Shown here piece by piece: positions 8,140 through 15,813 of a stretch of 64,000 nt of DNA. Origin of the DNA: Paracoccus haematequi (GTDB lineage Bacteria; Pseudomonadota; Alphaproteobacteria; Rhodobacterales; Rhodobacteraceae); contig NZ_UZWE01000024.1 of assembly GCF_900631945.1 (NCBI RefSeq), positions 62,001-126,000 of the forward strand. The letters are read 5' to 3'. A program made the translations under genes and the position numbers. The first letter of the stretch is position 1. Each line of letters opens with the position of its first letter. Below the pieces are notes generated by a model. The model saw only the letters and a program-made list of their open reading frames with translations, was not told the origin of the DNA and ran no database searches.

Positions 8140-9125
8140 TTGGCCCCCGCCGCCATTTTCGCCAGCCGGTCGAACTGGGGCCGCAGGCGGGCGATGGCCT
8201 CGCTGTCGCGGGCGGCGCTGGCCTTGGCCCATTCGCCGTCCGGGGCCATGAACTTGTTGAACTCGGCCGTCGCCTCCTCTTTCGACATGCCGAAGCCGCT
8301 GGCCCCGGCGCGCAGGCCGATGCCCTTGTCCTCGGCCATGCCCTCGCCCAGGGCGGCGAACATCTTGATCGCCAGGGTCTGACCCGGCGCGCCGCTGGAC
8401 AGTAGGCCGACCACCGCCTTGATGCCCTCGGCGTCCAGGCCTGCCTGTTCGGCCAGCGCGGCGGCGGCCTGGCGGGCGCGGGTCGTCTTGACCTCGGCAT
8501 CCTTGCCCCATTCGCGGTCAAGCTCGGCCGACAGCTTGGCTTCCGCCTCGCGCATGTCGCGCTCGATACTGCCGTTCAGCTCGGCGATATGGCCGGCATA
8601 CATGTTCGCGACCTCCTGGGCGTCTTGCGGCGACAGGCCCAGCTCGAAGGCCTTTTCGCGGAATTTCCCGGCCAGGTCGTCGTTCCAGGCGATGTCGTCG
8701 GTCAGGCCCTCGGGGCGCGTGATCTCGTATCCCGAGGCGTCGGCGGGCAGGTCGAAGGCGTCGGCATGGGCGCGGCGCCATTCGGCCAGGGACTGATCCT
8801 TGCCGGGCTTGTCGATCACCTGGTCGATGGGGCGGCCGAACCGGCGGTCGGCGGCCTGGCCCATGCCGACCATCTTCAGGATCGCCTCGGACGGATCGGC
8901 GGCGGCCGTCACGCCCTTGGCCGTCATCCAGGTCCGGGCATCCTCGGGGATCCGGGCGTCTTCGAACCACTTGGCACCGCCATCGCCCGCGCCAGCTTCG
9001 GCACCGGCTGCCGCCGCGGCGGCTGCGGCATCGGCCGCAGCGCCACCATCGCCACCGGCGCCGCCGTCCGCGCCCTCGGCCGAGAAATATCGGGTCACAT
9101 GTCCCAGGTTCCGCATGAACATCAT
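8136..9125 (-). CDS. Capsid assembly scaffolding protein
   Basis: A 329-residue, acidic, highly charged helical protein. It has a Gly/Ala/Asp-rich low-complexity stretch (about residues 18-50) and a helical C-terminal half of Ala, Glu and Lys ending in FDRLAKMAAGAK. This composition and its place between portal and capsid genes match gp9-type scaffolds that guide procapsid assembly and then leave. The start overlaps the upstream stop as ATGA at 9122-9125. A second Met (residue 4) is possible. Function rests on composition and order. Confidence 0.8.
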   Translation of the reverse strand: MMFMRNLGHVTRYFSAEGADGGAGGDGGAAADAAAAAAAAGAEAGAGDGGAKWFEDARIPEDARTWMTAKGVTAAADPSEAILKMVGMGQAADRRFGRPIDQVIDKPGKDQSLAEWRRAHADAFDLPADASGYEITRPEGLTDDIAWNDDLAGKFREKAFELGLSPQDAQEVANMYAGHIAELNGSIERDMREAEAKLSAELDREWGKDAEVKTTRARQAAAALAEQAGLDAEGIKAVVGLLSSGAPGQTLAIKMFAALGEGMAEDKGIGLRAGASGFGMSKEEATAEFNKFMAPDGEWAKASAARDSEAIARLRPQFDRLAKMAAGAK

Positions 9126-9421
9126 CTGTCCTCCATCATGGCATTAAGCTCTGTTTGGCTGACGCCCATCAGCGCCAGCAGTTGCAGACCCAGATCGCGG
9201 CGTCCGGCCTCATAGGCCAGCCGCGCCGGGTCCAGTTCAGGTGTCGAAAACCCGTCCACGAAGCGGGCGGGCTGCATGGTCAGCAGGCCGGAAAACCTGA
9301 TGACATCGGCGGCAAGCTCGGGCGCGACGGCCCGGGCATTGCGCCATCGGCGGGCGGTGTCGCCCGTCGAGGGCTTGTGCGGGATCAGTGCCCGGATGAC
9401 GGTGAAGCGGTCCCAGATCAT
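9122..9421 (-). CDS. Bbp19-like phage protein
   Basis: A 99-residue protein. The C-terminal section with LAYEAGRRDLGLQLLALMG, followed by an acidic end (NAMMEDR), resembles the EGRRN-G-LL pattern of Bbp19-like small proteins found beside portal genes in podoviruses. Their function is not established. It is coupled by ATGA overlaps on both sides (9418-9421 and 9122-9125). Family recognition is moderate. Confidence 0.72.
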   Translation of the reverse strand: MIWDRFTVIRALIPHKPSTGDTARRWRNARAVAPELAADVIRFSGLLTMQPARFVDGFSTPELDPARLAYEAGRRDLGLQLLALMGVSQTELNAMMEDR

Positions 9422-9597
9422 ACGATCCCCTTTTCGACCGCTACTGGTTCAGGAAGTGTGACGACATTGCCACCGGCGTCCCATTCGTGCTGGCTCTTCG
9501 GCAACCAGACGTTGGCGTCGAGCCCGAAATCGAAACAGCGGGCCTTTTCTGTCTCCCGGATAAGCCGGGCCTCCAGGTCGATCAGGTTAGATCTCAC
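9418..9597 (-). CDS. Small phage protein between portal and Bbp19-like gene
   Basis: A 59-residue protein starting at GTG 9597, which overlaps the portal stop as GTGA, and ending in an ATGA overlap with the next gene. The sequence runs from MRSNLIDLEARLIRETEKAR to a Val/Glu-rich tail. The double coupling and lack of gap argue that it is translated. No function can be assigned. Confidence 0.65.
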   Translation of the reverse strand: MRSNLIDLEARLIRETEKARCFDFGLDANVWLPKSQHEWDAGGNVVTLPEPVAVEKGIV

Positions 9598-11243
9598 TGC
9601 ACCATCCCCCCGCCCTGCATCTCGGCCCCGGCGCCGGCCAGATCCTTCACCGCCCCGGCCAGCGGTCCGGCATTCTCCAGCAGCGCGGCCTGCTGCTGGG
9701 CCTGCGCCTGCGCCTGGGCGATGGCGTCGGCCTCCTCCCGCGACCGCAGCATCCGCGCGGGCAGGGACGGGCTTGCCTCGTGCAGGGCCTCGATGACGGC
9801 ATCGGGGTCCAGGCGCTGCAAATACCGGGGATCGGTCTGGGCCAGCGGCGCCAGGTTGCCCAGGAACTGCACGATCGCCATGCCCTCGCGCGCCTTCATC
9901 GCCATGCTGGCGGCGGACTGATACCGCATCCCCAGCGGCAGGCCGGTGGCTTCCTTGGGCGGCGGCGGGATTTGCCCGGCCCGCCACAGCATACGAAACC
10001 GCCGCTCGACCTTCTTTGCGGCGTATTCCTCCATGATGCGGTCAGAATGGGGCGCCCAGTTCCGCATCTTCGCTTCTTCGATGATCAGCGTTTCCTGCGG
10101 CGTCAGGCCGGTGCGGCCCTGCACGGTCATCAGGGCATAGTGGAAGGCTTCCTTCACCTCCTCGACCTTCTTCTGCTTTTCGGCATCGGTCAGGCCGATC
10201 CCGCCGCCCATCTGCAACGGCGCGATCATCTGACGGCCGCGGATGTCCATGCCGCCATAGACGATGGCGCCGGGCCGGATATGGCCGTGCAGAGGCCAGT
10301 CCTCTCGCGACGGGGCCATCAGGGTGGGGTCGGACGCCCATTGCGCGGCCTTGATGGTGGCATGTTCCATCTGCTGCACCACGCGGGCCGAGGCGAGCGC
10401 GATGAAACCCGGCCCGGTGCCGATGGTGTGGCCGCTGTCCACGTCCCAGCGGGGGACGTAATAGGGCATTTCCTCGTATCCGCGTTCGCTGACCAGCCAG
10501 GCGTTTTCGTCGCAGACATACATGGATTTCCAGGGCTTCTGGTTCGACAGCCGCCCCGGCCGCCAATCCGCGTTGTTGAAGACGTGGTGATAGAAGGGCA
10601 GCTTCGTCTGGTCGTTCTTCTCGGCCAGGTCGTGGATCCGGGGGGGCAGTTCGCCCCGATCGCGGAAGAAGGCCAGGGCGCGGCGGGGCGTCAGGTGGAA
10701 CTTGCGCACCACCTCGCTGACCCGGCCCCAGGCGTCGATGTCCCAGACCAGCTCGGACAGGGACAGCGACACGTCCATGAACTTCTGTTCGCGTTCGTCC
10801 AGCTCGTCATAGGCGGCGGCGTTGCCGAAGGCCGCGATGTCGGAATAGCACTGGAAGGTGCTGGAATAGAACGACGACATGGCGGGCTTGAAGGACGACA
10901 GCACCCGCGCGGTGGCGATGTCGTTCCATTCGGCCATGGGCTGCCAGGCGTTCAGATCCTCGTCCGGCGTTTCCAGCCCGAACCAGCGGTTGGCCGGGTT
11001 GGTCAGGCCGGAATAAATCCCGGCGGCGAAGCTGCTGGCGGCCAGGATGGGCTGGCTGGACAAAGCCTTGACGTGATCGCGATTGGTCGGATTGTCCTGG
11101 GCGAAGCCGCCGCGCTGCGGACGGATCAGCCGGGCGATGTCTTCCCAATCGCTTTCGTGACCGCCGCGCAGGGCCTTCAGTTCGGACCAGCGGTCGATGG
11201 CATCCTTGGCCGCAGGATGGTTCTTGCGGTGGCTGTCCATCAC
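9594..11243 (-). CDS. Portal (head-to-tail connector) protein, gp8-like
   Basis: A 549-residue portal, the usual length for podoviral connectors of the head-to-tail connecting family. Recognisable segments are the N-terminal HESDWEDIARLIRPQRGGF, SSFAAGIYSGLTNPANRWF near residue 70, and QGRTGLTPQETLIIEEAKMR near residue 390. The C-terminus is rich in Gln/Ala. The dodecameric ring is the DNA entry and exit port. It is coupled upstream (ATGA at 11240-11243) and downstream (GTGA at 9594-9597). Confidence 0.93.
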   Translation of the reverse strand: MMDSHRKNHPAAKDAIDRWSELKALRGGHESDWEDIARLIRPQRGGFAQDNPTNRDHVKALSSQPILAASSFAAGIYSGLTNPANRWFGLETPDEDLNAWQPMAEWNDIATARVLSSFKPAMSSFYSSTFQCYSDIAAFGNAAAYDELDEREQKFMDVSLSLSELVWDIDAWGRVSEVVRKFHLTPRRALAFFRDRGELPPRIHDLAEKNDQTKLPFYHHVFNNADWRPGRLSNQKPWKSMYVCDENAWLVSERGYEEMPYYVPRWDVDSGHTIGTGPGFIALASARVVQQMEHATIKAAQWASDPTLMAPSREDWPLHGHIRPGAIVYGGMDIRGRQMIAPLQMGGGIGLTDAEKQKKVEEVKEAFHYALMTVQGRTGLTPQETLIIEEAKMRNWAPHSDRIMEEYAAKKVERRFRMLWRAGQIPPPPKEATGLPLGMRYQSAASMAMKAREGMAIVQFLGNLAPLAQTDPRYLQRLDPDAVIEALHEASPSLPARMLRSREEADAIAQAQAQAQQQAALLENAGPLAGAVKDLAGAGAEMQGGGMVQ

Positions 11244-11428
11244 TGCGCCACCCCGCCCAGCGTGGGCGTGTGCGGGATGCCCGACGCACTGGTCAGCACG
11301 TTGGCGGCCGCCCCGGCACGGCGGCGGCGCAACCGCGCCTCAAGATCGGCGCTGCGGATGCTTTCGGTGTTGTCGAAAGCCGCGATGGGCGCCGGGGCCG
11401 GGGTTTTCGGGGTTTTCATGAGGCACAT
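11240..11428 (-). CDS. Small phage protein upstream of portal
   Basis: A 62-residue protein with a Pro-rich start, an Arg-rich middle (ADLEARLRRRRAG) and a C-terminal segment ANVLTSASGIPHTPTLGG. Small proteins with an Arg cluster followed by a T-I/V-L-T-S-G-L/I-P motif commonly sit before podoviral portals. Their role is unknown. The ATG at 11428 is preferred over 11419 because AAGGAT lies at a suitable distance. The end overlaps the portal start as ATGA. Confidence 0.75.
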   Translation of the reverse strand: MCLMKTPKTPAPAPIAAFDNTESIRSADLEARLRRRRAGAAANVLTSASGIPHTPTLGGVAQ

Positions 11429-11431
11429 GTG

Positions 11432-11608
11432 TCAGATCCTTTCGTTTTCGAGAGAACGTTTTGCCTCTTCCCGAGCATTCGGACCATCGCGCAGGCCTTC
11501 GCACTGTCTGCACTTCGGGCAGCACACGTCTTCGGTATTGACGTTGGCCAAAGTTCGGCGTGTTCCAGTCCACCCGCAACGGCATTCGACCGTGTAATCC
11601 AAGGGCAT
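11432..11608 (-). CDS. Small zinc-ribbon-like phage protein
   Basis: A 58-residue protein. Its ATG at 11608 shares a base with the stop of the upstream gene (TGATG) and it ends three bases before the next start. It contains ECRCGWTGT near residue 8 and DVCCPKCRQC near residue 27, so two clusters of Cys consistent with a zinc ribbon. Below the size often used as a cutoff, it fills what would otherwise be an odd gap in a tightly packed operon. Function unknown. Confidence 0.65.
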   Translation of the reverse strand: MPLDYTVECRCGWTGTRRTLANVNTEDVCCPKCRQCEGLRDGPNAREEAKRSLENERI

Positions 11609-12123
11609 CATTCGATCTCCAGATCAGGGACCGCCCCCGCCACATAGGCGAACTGGCGGAAGGTTTCGGTTCCGTCCGGGCCAAAGCCCGGCATGTCGGT
11701 TTCATGCTGAAAGCCCACCAGCCGTAGGAAGGTGCTGGCGCGCGGGTGGCCCGCCCAGGCGCGGGCCTCGATCCGGTGGATGCCCAGATCGTCGCACAGC
11801 CCCGGCATGTTGGTGCGGATCGCCACGGCCACCGCCACCAGCTCGCGCCGGAAGCGGCGATGATCGCGGGCCAGCATCGCCGCCTGGGCCACGCCCCCCT
11901 GGCCGGTATGGCCAAGGGCGACCAGGGCGAACGGCGTGCCCGCCCCGGTGTTGACGACCCAGCTTTTCACCGTCGCCCCCTGCATCGCGCGCCAGTCGGC
12001 CCAAATCGCCAGGTGCGAGGATCTGGCCCCGCGCGTGGCCTCGGCCTCCAGCTGGTCGAACGGGTCCAGGTGACGGATCACCTCCATGGCCGCGAAATCG
12101 TCGAAGGGGCGAAGGCTGATCAT
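11608..12123 (-). CDS. GNAT-fold virion-associated protein (T7 gp13-like)
   Basis: A 171-residue protein with an acetyltransferase-like pattern. The C-terminal part has EARAWAGHPRASTFLRLVGF followed by an acidic/Gly segment, as in the last strands of the GNAT fold. T7 gp13 and relatives are short GNAT-like proteins encoded with virion genes. The start overlaps the upstream stop as ATGA (12120-12123). Whether it binds acetyl-CoA cannot be judged by eye. Confidence 0.72.
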   Translation of the reverse strand: MISLRPFDDFAAMEVIRHLDPFDQLEAEATRGARSSHLAIWADWRAMQGATVKSWVVNTGAGTPFALVALGHTGQGGVAQAAMLARDHRRFRRELVAVAVAIRTNMPGLCDDLGIHRIEARAWAGHPRASTFLRLVGFQHETDMPGFGPDGTETFRQFAYVAGAVPDLEIE

Positions 12124-12410
12124 TCGGCCGAAGCCTCCAGCGGCAGTTCAGCATCCAGCGCCAGAACCTTGCGGCGGGCGGCGTTGGCCCAGTTGGTGAC
12201 GGCACCGTGGGCGCCGCTGGTGCTGGTGGCGGTGATCCCGGCCATGCGACAGGTGCTGCCGCCCGCGCCGTTGCGGATCGGGGTCAGCTTCATGCCCTCT
12301 TCCCGCTCCAACCGGGCGCGCAGGTCCAGGAACTGGCCCTTGTGCTTTTCCTCGATCTCGGCCGCGAGGCTGCGCAGTTTGGCGGCGTCCAGTTCGGTTT
12401 TCGTGGTCAT
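12120..12410 (-). CDS. Phage hypothetical protein with coiled-coil N-terminus
   Basis: A 96-residue protein. The first 40 residues are charged and helical (LDAAKLRSLAAEIEEKHKGQ), followed by a Gly/Ser/Thr section and an Ala-rich end. It is not recognised as a family. It is in the terminase-portal operon and overlaps the GNAT-like gene start by ATGA. A small-terminase or head-joining role is conceivable but not supported. Confidence 0.72.
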   Translation of the reverse strand: MTTKTELDAAKLRSLAAEIEEKHKGQFLDLRARLEREEGMKLTPIRNGAGGSTCRMAGITATSTSGAHGAVTNWANAARRKVLALDAELPLEASAE

Positions 12411-12413
12411 GGG

Positions 12414-12728
12414 TCAGGCCTCCCCGGCCATGCGCTCACGCAGGGCGTAGCCCTCCAGCGGCCACATCTGCCGAACGGCATCTTCGAACGCGAACTTCTG
12501 ACCCAGATCGAGGTCGAAGTTCTCCGGGTCGGCCGGGGCCGACTTCCCGACGAGCGAAAAGCCGTTCTTCAGCCTGATGACGCAGATCGTCATGTGCGGC
12601 ATCACGTCAGGCCAGAGGTATTCCGTTGCCTCGACCTTCGCGATCATGCTGTCCAGCGTGACGCGGTTATCGGTTTTCGAAACCGCAGCTGCGGCGGCGT
12701 CCCCGAGTTTCAGGCTATCCATGGTCAT
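12414..12728 (-). CDS. Gp49-family phage protein
   Basis: A 104-residue protein matching the Gp49 (phage phi4795-type) pattern. The core has TICVIRLKNGFSLVGKSA, then DPENFDLDLGQKFAFEDAVR, and ends in WPLEGYALRERM. The molecular role of the family is unknown. It is coupled to the terminase stop by ATGA (12725-12728). Confidence 0.85.
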   Translation of the reverse strand: MTMDSLKLGDAAAAAVSKTDNRVTLDSMIAKVEATEYLWPDVMPHMTICVIRLKNGFSLVGKSAPADPENFDLDLGQKFAFEDAVRQMWPLEGYALRERMAGEA

Positions 12729-14503
12729 CGTCCTCCATAGGGGTTCAGCACGTCGAACCCGGTGCGCAGCCCGCCATCGCCCCCGGACAGGGGCGGGCCG
12801 CCGTTGTGGCCGATCAGGCCGGTGGGTTGTCCGGGGAAGCTTCCGACGCTGGTGCCGTCGGCCTTGTGTTCCGACAGCAGCAGGTATTGCAGGGCGTCCA
12901 TGACGTTCGCCTCGGTCAGCGATTTGTCAGGCACCTTGCGCTTGTCGCCCTGGGCGTTGACCTCGTCCGTCCAGACATAGCGGGCTTCGAACCCCGCGAT
13001 CAGGAAGGCGCAGGACGGGTCGATCAGCAGGCCCACGCGCCCGGCATGGATCGGGGCCTCCAGCGCGGCGCGCACGGCCTCCAGGCGGGGCTGGATGCGG
13101 TTGGTGCCGATCCGCTGGGGGCGGACGCGGAACCCGCAGGCGCGTCCGACCAGCAGGTTCCAGGTGTCGTTTTCGTCCGCGGCCTGCGAGGATCCGTGTT
13201 CGCCCGCCATGTCCGCCCACCCGCCCTCGATGCGCGCGCCCGGCCAGCGGGTTTCCAGCGCCTCGGCCAGGCGGGTGCCGAACACCTGCGCCATCAGCCG
13301 TTCCTTTGGGAAATGCAGCTCGCCCAGGATTTGCCACATGATCCGGCGATGCAGGCCCGTGCCTTCGACCACCACCTGGCCGATGACGGCCGCGCCCTTG
13401 AAGCCCTGGTCCAGGCCGATGCGCAGCGGCACCCCCGGCCAGGGTTTCAGGGTTTCGTCGGCGACATGCAGGCGGCGGCGGAATTCCCGTTGGAAGACGG
13501 GTTCACCGGCGCGGGCATGGACGATCTTGTTGAAGACCAGGCGGTCCACCTTGTCGCCGCGCCCCAGGGCGCGCAGCAGGGCGATCTGCTTGGAATAATA
13601 CCCCGGCGACAGGTTTTGCAGGTTCTCGGCCCCGTCTTCGCCATAGCCGGGCTGGAAGTGGAACCGGAACAGGATCGGCCGCGCGCCCGCCGGAAGATCG
13701 GCGTTCATCGTCTTGACGATCTCGTCCATCTTCTCGGGCTTCAGGATCAGCTCGGCCAGCCAGTTATCCGGCTCGGGCGCGTTGAAGTCCCCGACGATCT
13801 GCCCGAAATCCAGCAGTTCCTTGGGATAGCCCGCGAAATGCTCCATCCCCGGATGACGGTTGATCCGGGTGATGCCGTTCAGGATCACCTCGATCGGGTT
13901 GGTGTCCATCTCGTGCAGCCAGATGTCGGTCGTTTGCAGACCGCGCATGGATCCTTCGATGTCGTCGCCGAAGGCCATGAACTCGACCGTCATGACGATG
14001 TCGTCGGACCAGGTGCCCTGGTGTCCGGGCGGCGGCGGGACGTGGGTGCCGTCGTTGAACCGCATCACGAAGCTGACCGGCCCGCCCTTGCCGCCGGACC
14101 AGTCGCCCAGGTGCTTGGGATAGACCTTCAGGAAGTCGGGGATCGTGGTCGACCACAGCTGGCGATAGGTTTCGCGCACCACCAGCAGCTTGTAATGCCG
14201 CATCCCGTCGATCACCGAACGCGGAATCGACATGGCGCGCCTGGTGCGCGATTTCAGGATGGTGGTGGTCTTGCCGCTGCCCACCGGCCCCTGGACGCCG
14301 ACCACGGCGCTGTCGTCCCAATAGGCCGCCTCGGCGATCGGGCCGGGGAAGGCAGGCGTGTGAAGTTCTAACTTGCCACCCGTGACCGGGGGCGATAGCA
14401 AGGAAATCGCCTCGGCTGCGGTCATCGCGGCCAGCTGATCGGGATCCAGGTGATCCGCCCCCCCGACCCCGTTTTCGGTCGCCCTGGGTTCAGACATGGG
14501 CAC
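12725..14503 (-). CDS. Terminase large subunit (packaging ATPase/nuclease)
   Basis: A protein of 590-592 residues. The Walker A motif GPVGSGKTT is near residue 72, a Walker B-type hydrophobic strand with HEMD follows TDIW near residue 190, and a nuclease-like region starts at LRIGLDQGFKGAAV (near 375) and includes NVMDALQYLLL near the C-terminus. It packages DNA into proheads through the portal. The start is GTG at 14503 or ATG at 14497 (MSEPRATEN). I cannot separate the two because Shine-Dalgarno-like G tracts precede both. No convincing small terminase is identified; the 219-residue protein upstream is a candidate by position only. Confidence 0.93.
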   Translation of the reverse strand: MPMSEPRATENGVGGADHLDPDQLAAMTAAEAISLLSPPVTGGKLELHTPAFPGPIAEAAYWDDSAVVGVQGPVGSGKTTTILKSRTRRAMSIPRSVIDGMRHYKLLVVRETYRQLWSTTIPDFLKVYPKHLGDWSGGKGGPVSFVMRFNDGTHVPPPPGHQGTWSDDIVMTVEFMAFGDDIEGSMRGLQTTDIWLHEMDTNPIEVILNGITRINRHPGMEHFAGYPKELLDFGQIVGDFNAPEPDNWLAELILKPEKMDEIVKTMNADLPAGARPILFRFHFQPGYGEDGAENLQNLSPGYYSKQIALLRALGRGDKVDRLVFNKIVHARAGEPVFQREFRRRLHVADETLKPWPGVPLRIGLDQGFKGAAVIGQVVVEGTGLHRRIMWQILGELHFPKERLMAQVFGTRLAEALETRWPGARIEGGWADMAGEHGSSQAADENDTWNLLVGRACGFRVRPQRIGTNRIQPRLEAVRAALEAPIHAGRVGLLIDPSCAFLIAGFEARYVWTDEVNAQGDKRKVPDKSLTEANVMDALQYLLLSEHKADGTSVGSFPGQPTGLIGHNGGPPLSGGDGGLRTGFDVLNPYGGR

Positions 14504-14696
14504 GCCCCCCCGACCCCGCCTGCTGGCATCCTGGGTTCGAATTTTTTCCGATTGGCCCCGAAATGGGGGATGGCCTCACAGCCAGGGGCGGAAGGACTGC
14601 GCGCGCGACCACCCCCCGGGGGGTCGAGGCGGTCGGCAGTTGATTTTCAATCAATTGCGGGTGGCGATTTTTTCCAATCATTTCAAAGGTCTCCAT
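14490..14696 (-). CDS. Possible small phage ORF before terminase
   Basis: An open frame of 68 codons starting METFEMIGKNRHPQ at 14696. It overlaps the end of the 219-residue gene and the first codons of terminase. It fills the 180-bp gap between those genes, and overlapping starts are the rule in this operon. Its amino acid composition (Pro/Ser-rich end) is not compelling, and it could be chance in GC-rich DNA. Confidence 0.3.
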   Translation of the reverse strand: METFEMIGKNRHPQLIENQLPTASTPRGVVARAVLPPLAVRPSPISGPIGKNSNPGCQQAGSGGRAHV

Positions 14697-15342
14697 CGTC
14701 CGTCCGACGATCCGTGCGGGGCGCTTCGGATGGCTGATCGCCAAGTGTTTGATATTGCTGGATTTGATGGGGCATCGGCGGCGGGCCGATCCGACGCGCA
14801 TCAGGCGTCACGTCGCGCGCCTGGTCGATCACCTGGGCGGGCCGCTGGGCCGCCTGCTGGCCGCCTGCAACGACGATCTGGGTCACATTGACCGGCGCGG
14901 CGTCAGGCGTGGCCTTGGGCGCGCCATAGGGCATCAGGGCGTCCGCCGCGCGCAGGCGCATCGCCAACAGCTGCATGAACACGTTGACGCGCTGCGTCAG
15001 CGTCTGGACGGCTGGCGCGCCCTTGACGCTGCCCGCGCCGCTTTCGGCCCAGGCAACGATCCGCTCGGCATCGGCCATGGTCGCCAGGATCACCTCGTCG
15101 CGGTGCTGGAGGCCTGCCATCTCGGCCAGGACTTCCTCGGGCAGCCGCAGCCCGCGCGAGGCCAGCCATTCGCGCATCTGCGACATGGCGCGGCCCGCGC
15201 CACGGCCGCGCCGCACCTCGCCGCCCTGGTCGGCCTGTTCGTCGGGCAGCAGGGTCAGCTGCTGCTGCATCGCGCGGCTGGCCTCGATCCGCTCGGCGGC
15301 ATCGCGGGCCAGGGCCTCGAATTGGTCATTCGGCTTGGTCAC
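14683..15342 (-). CDS. Phage protein upstream of terminase (unknown; possible small terminase)
   Basis: A 219-residue helical, charged protein. It has an N-terminal coiled-coil-like section (LARDAAERIEASRAMQQQL), a run of Arg/Gly near residues 42-52, and a Pro/Gln-rich C-terminus. It is the first gene after the iteron array and precedes the large terminase, where small terminases or DNA-binding packaging proteins often lie. No helix-turn-helix is evident to me, so the role stays open. Confidence 0.65.
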   Translation of the reverse strand: MTKPNDQFEALARDAAERIEASRAMQQQLTLLPDEQADQGGEVRRGRGAGRAMSQMREWLASRGLRLPEEVLAEMAGLQHRDEVILATMADAERIVAWAESGAGSVKGAPAVQTLTQRVNVFMQLLAMRLRAADALMPYGAPKATPDAAPVNVTQIVVAGGQQAAQRPAQVIDQARDVTPDARRIGPPPMPHQIQQYQTLGDQPSEAPRTDRRTDDGDL

Positions 15343-15813
15343 AGCAAAAACCCCTTATTTTTCAGTGCCGTTGTGGGCCAAGCCATTGACGACGCTGCAT
15401 AATTCAGGGGGGCACAACGGTAAAAATCCTTCCGTTGTGGGTGCCGTTGTGGGTTAATCCATTGGTCAGAAAGGATTTTATCTAAGTCACAACGGCACAA
15501 CGGTATATTTTCATATCCCTCACATGTGTGTGTGCGCGCGCGCGCGCATAAATCGCGCGCGGGGGAAAACACCGTTGTGCCGTTGTGGGCAACGGTCAAC
15601 CCTTTGATTTCGCTTGAAGAAAACCCACAACGGTGGGCACAACGGCAGGGTGGTCGGACCGTTGTGCCGTTGTGGCCTTCGGACCCCTGACCCATGCGCG
15701 GAAGGGTTGTATCGCGCAGGACCGTCTGGCGAATTATGGCATATCTGCGGGGTGCGGGCCACGGGAAAGAACGGCGGGATTTCAAGGGCCTGAAAACGGG
15801 TGGGGGGCGCATG
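15343..15813. repeat. Iteron array, candidate phage replication origin
   Basis: The 8-mer CCGTTGTG occurs exactly 12 times between 15368 and 15674. Seven are forward (starting 15368, 15432, 15444, 15572, 15580, 15659, 15667). Five are reverse as CACAACGG (starting 15413, 15488, 15496, 15626, 15638). Three pairs are direct tandem repeats with an 8-base period and two pairs have a 12-base period. In the middle is an AT-rich patch (15504-15519) followed by an alternating purine-pyrimidine run of GT then GC (about 15523-15549). It sits beside the helicase gene and contains no convincing gene, which fits an origin bound by a phage initiator. Confidence 0.75.

Noticed and set aside
14490..14696. 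Firm annotation of a 68-codon gene before terminase as small terminase
   Set aside because: It lacks a helix-turn-helix and has a Pro/Ser-rich end; kept only as a low-confidence open frame.
15368..15674. Possible CRISPR array
   Set aside because: The repeat is only 8 bp, occurs on both strands, and the spacers are not of even length. No cas gene is near.
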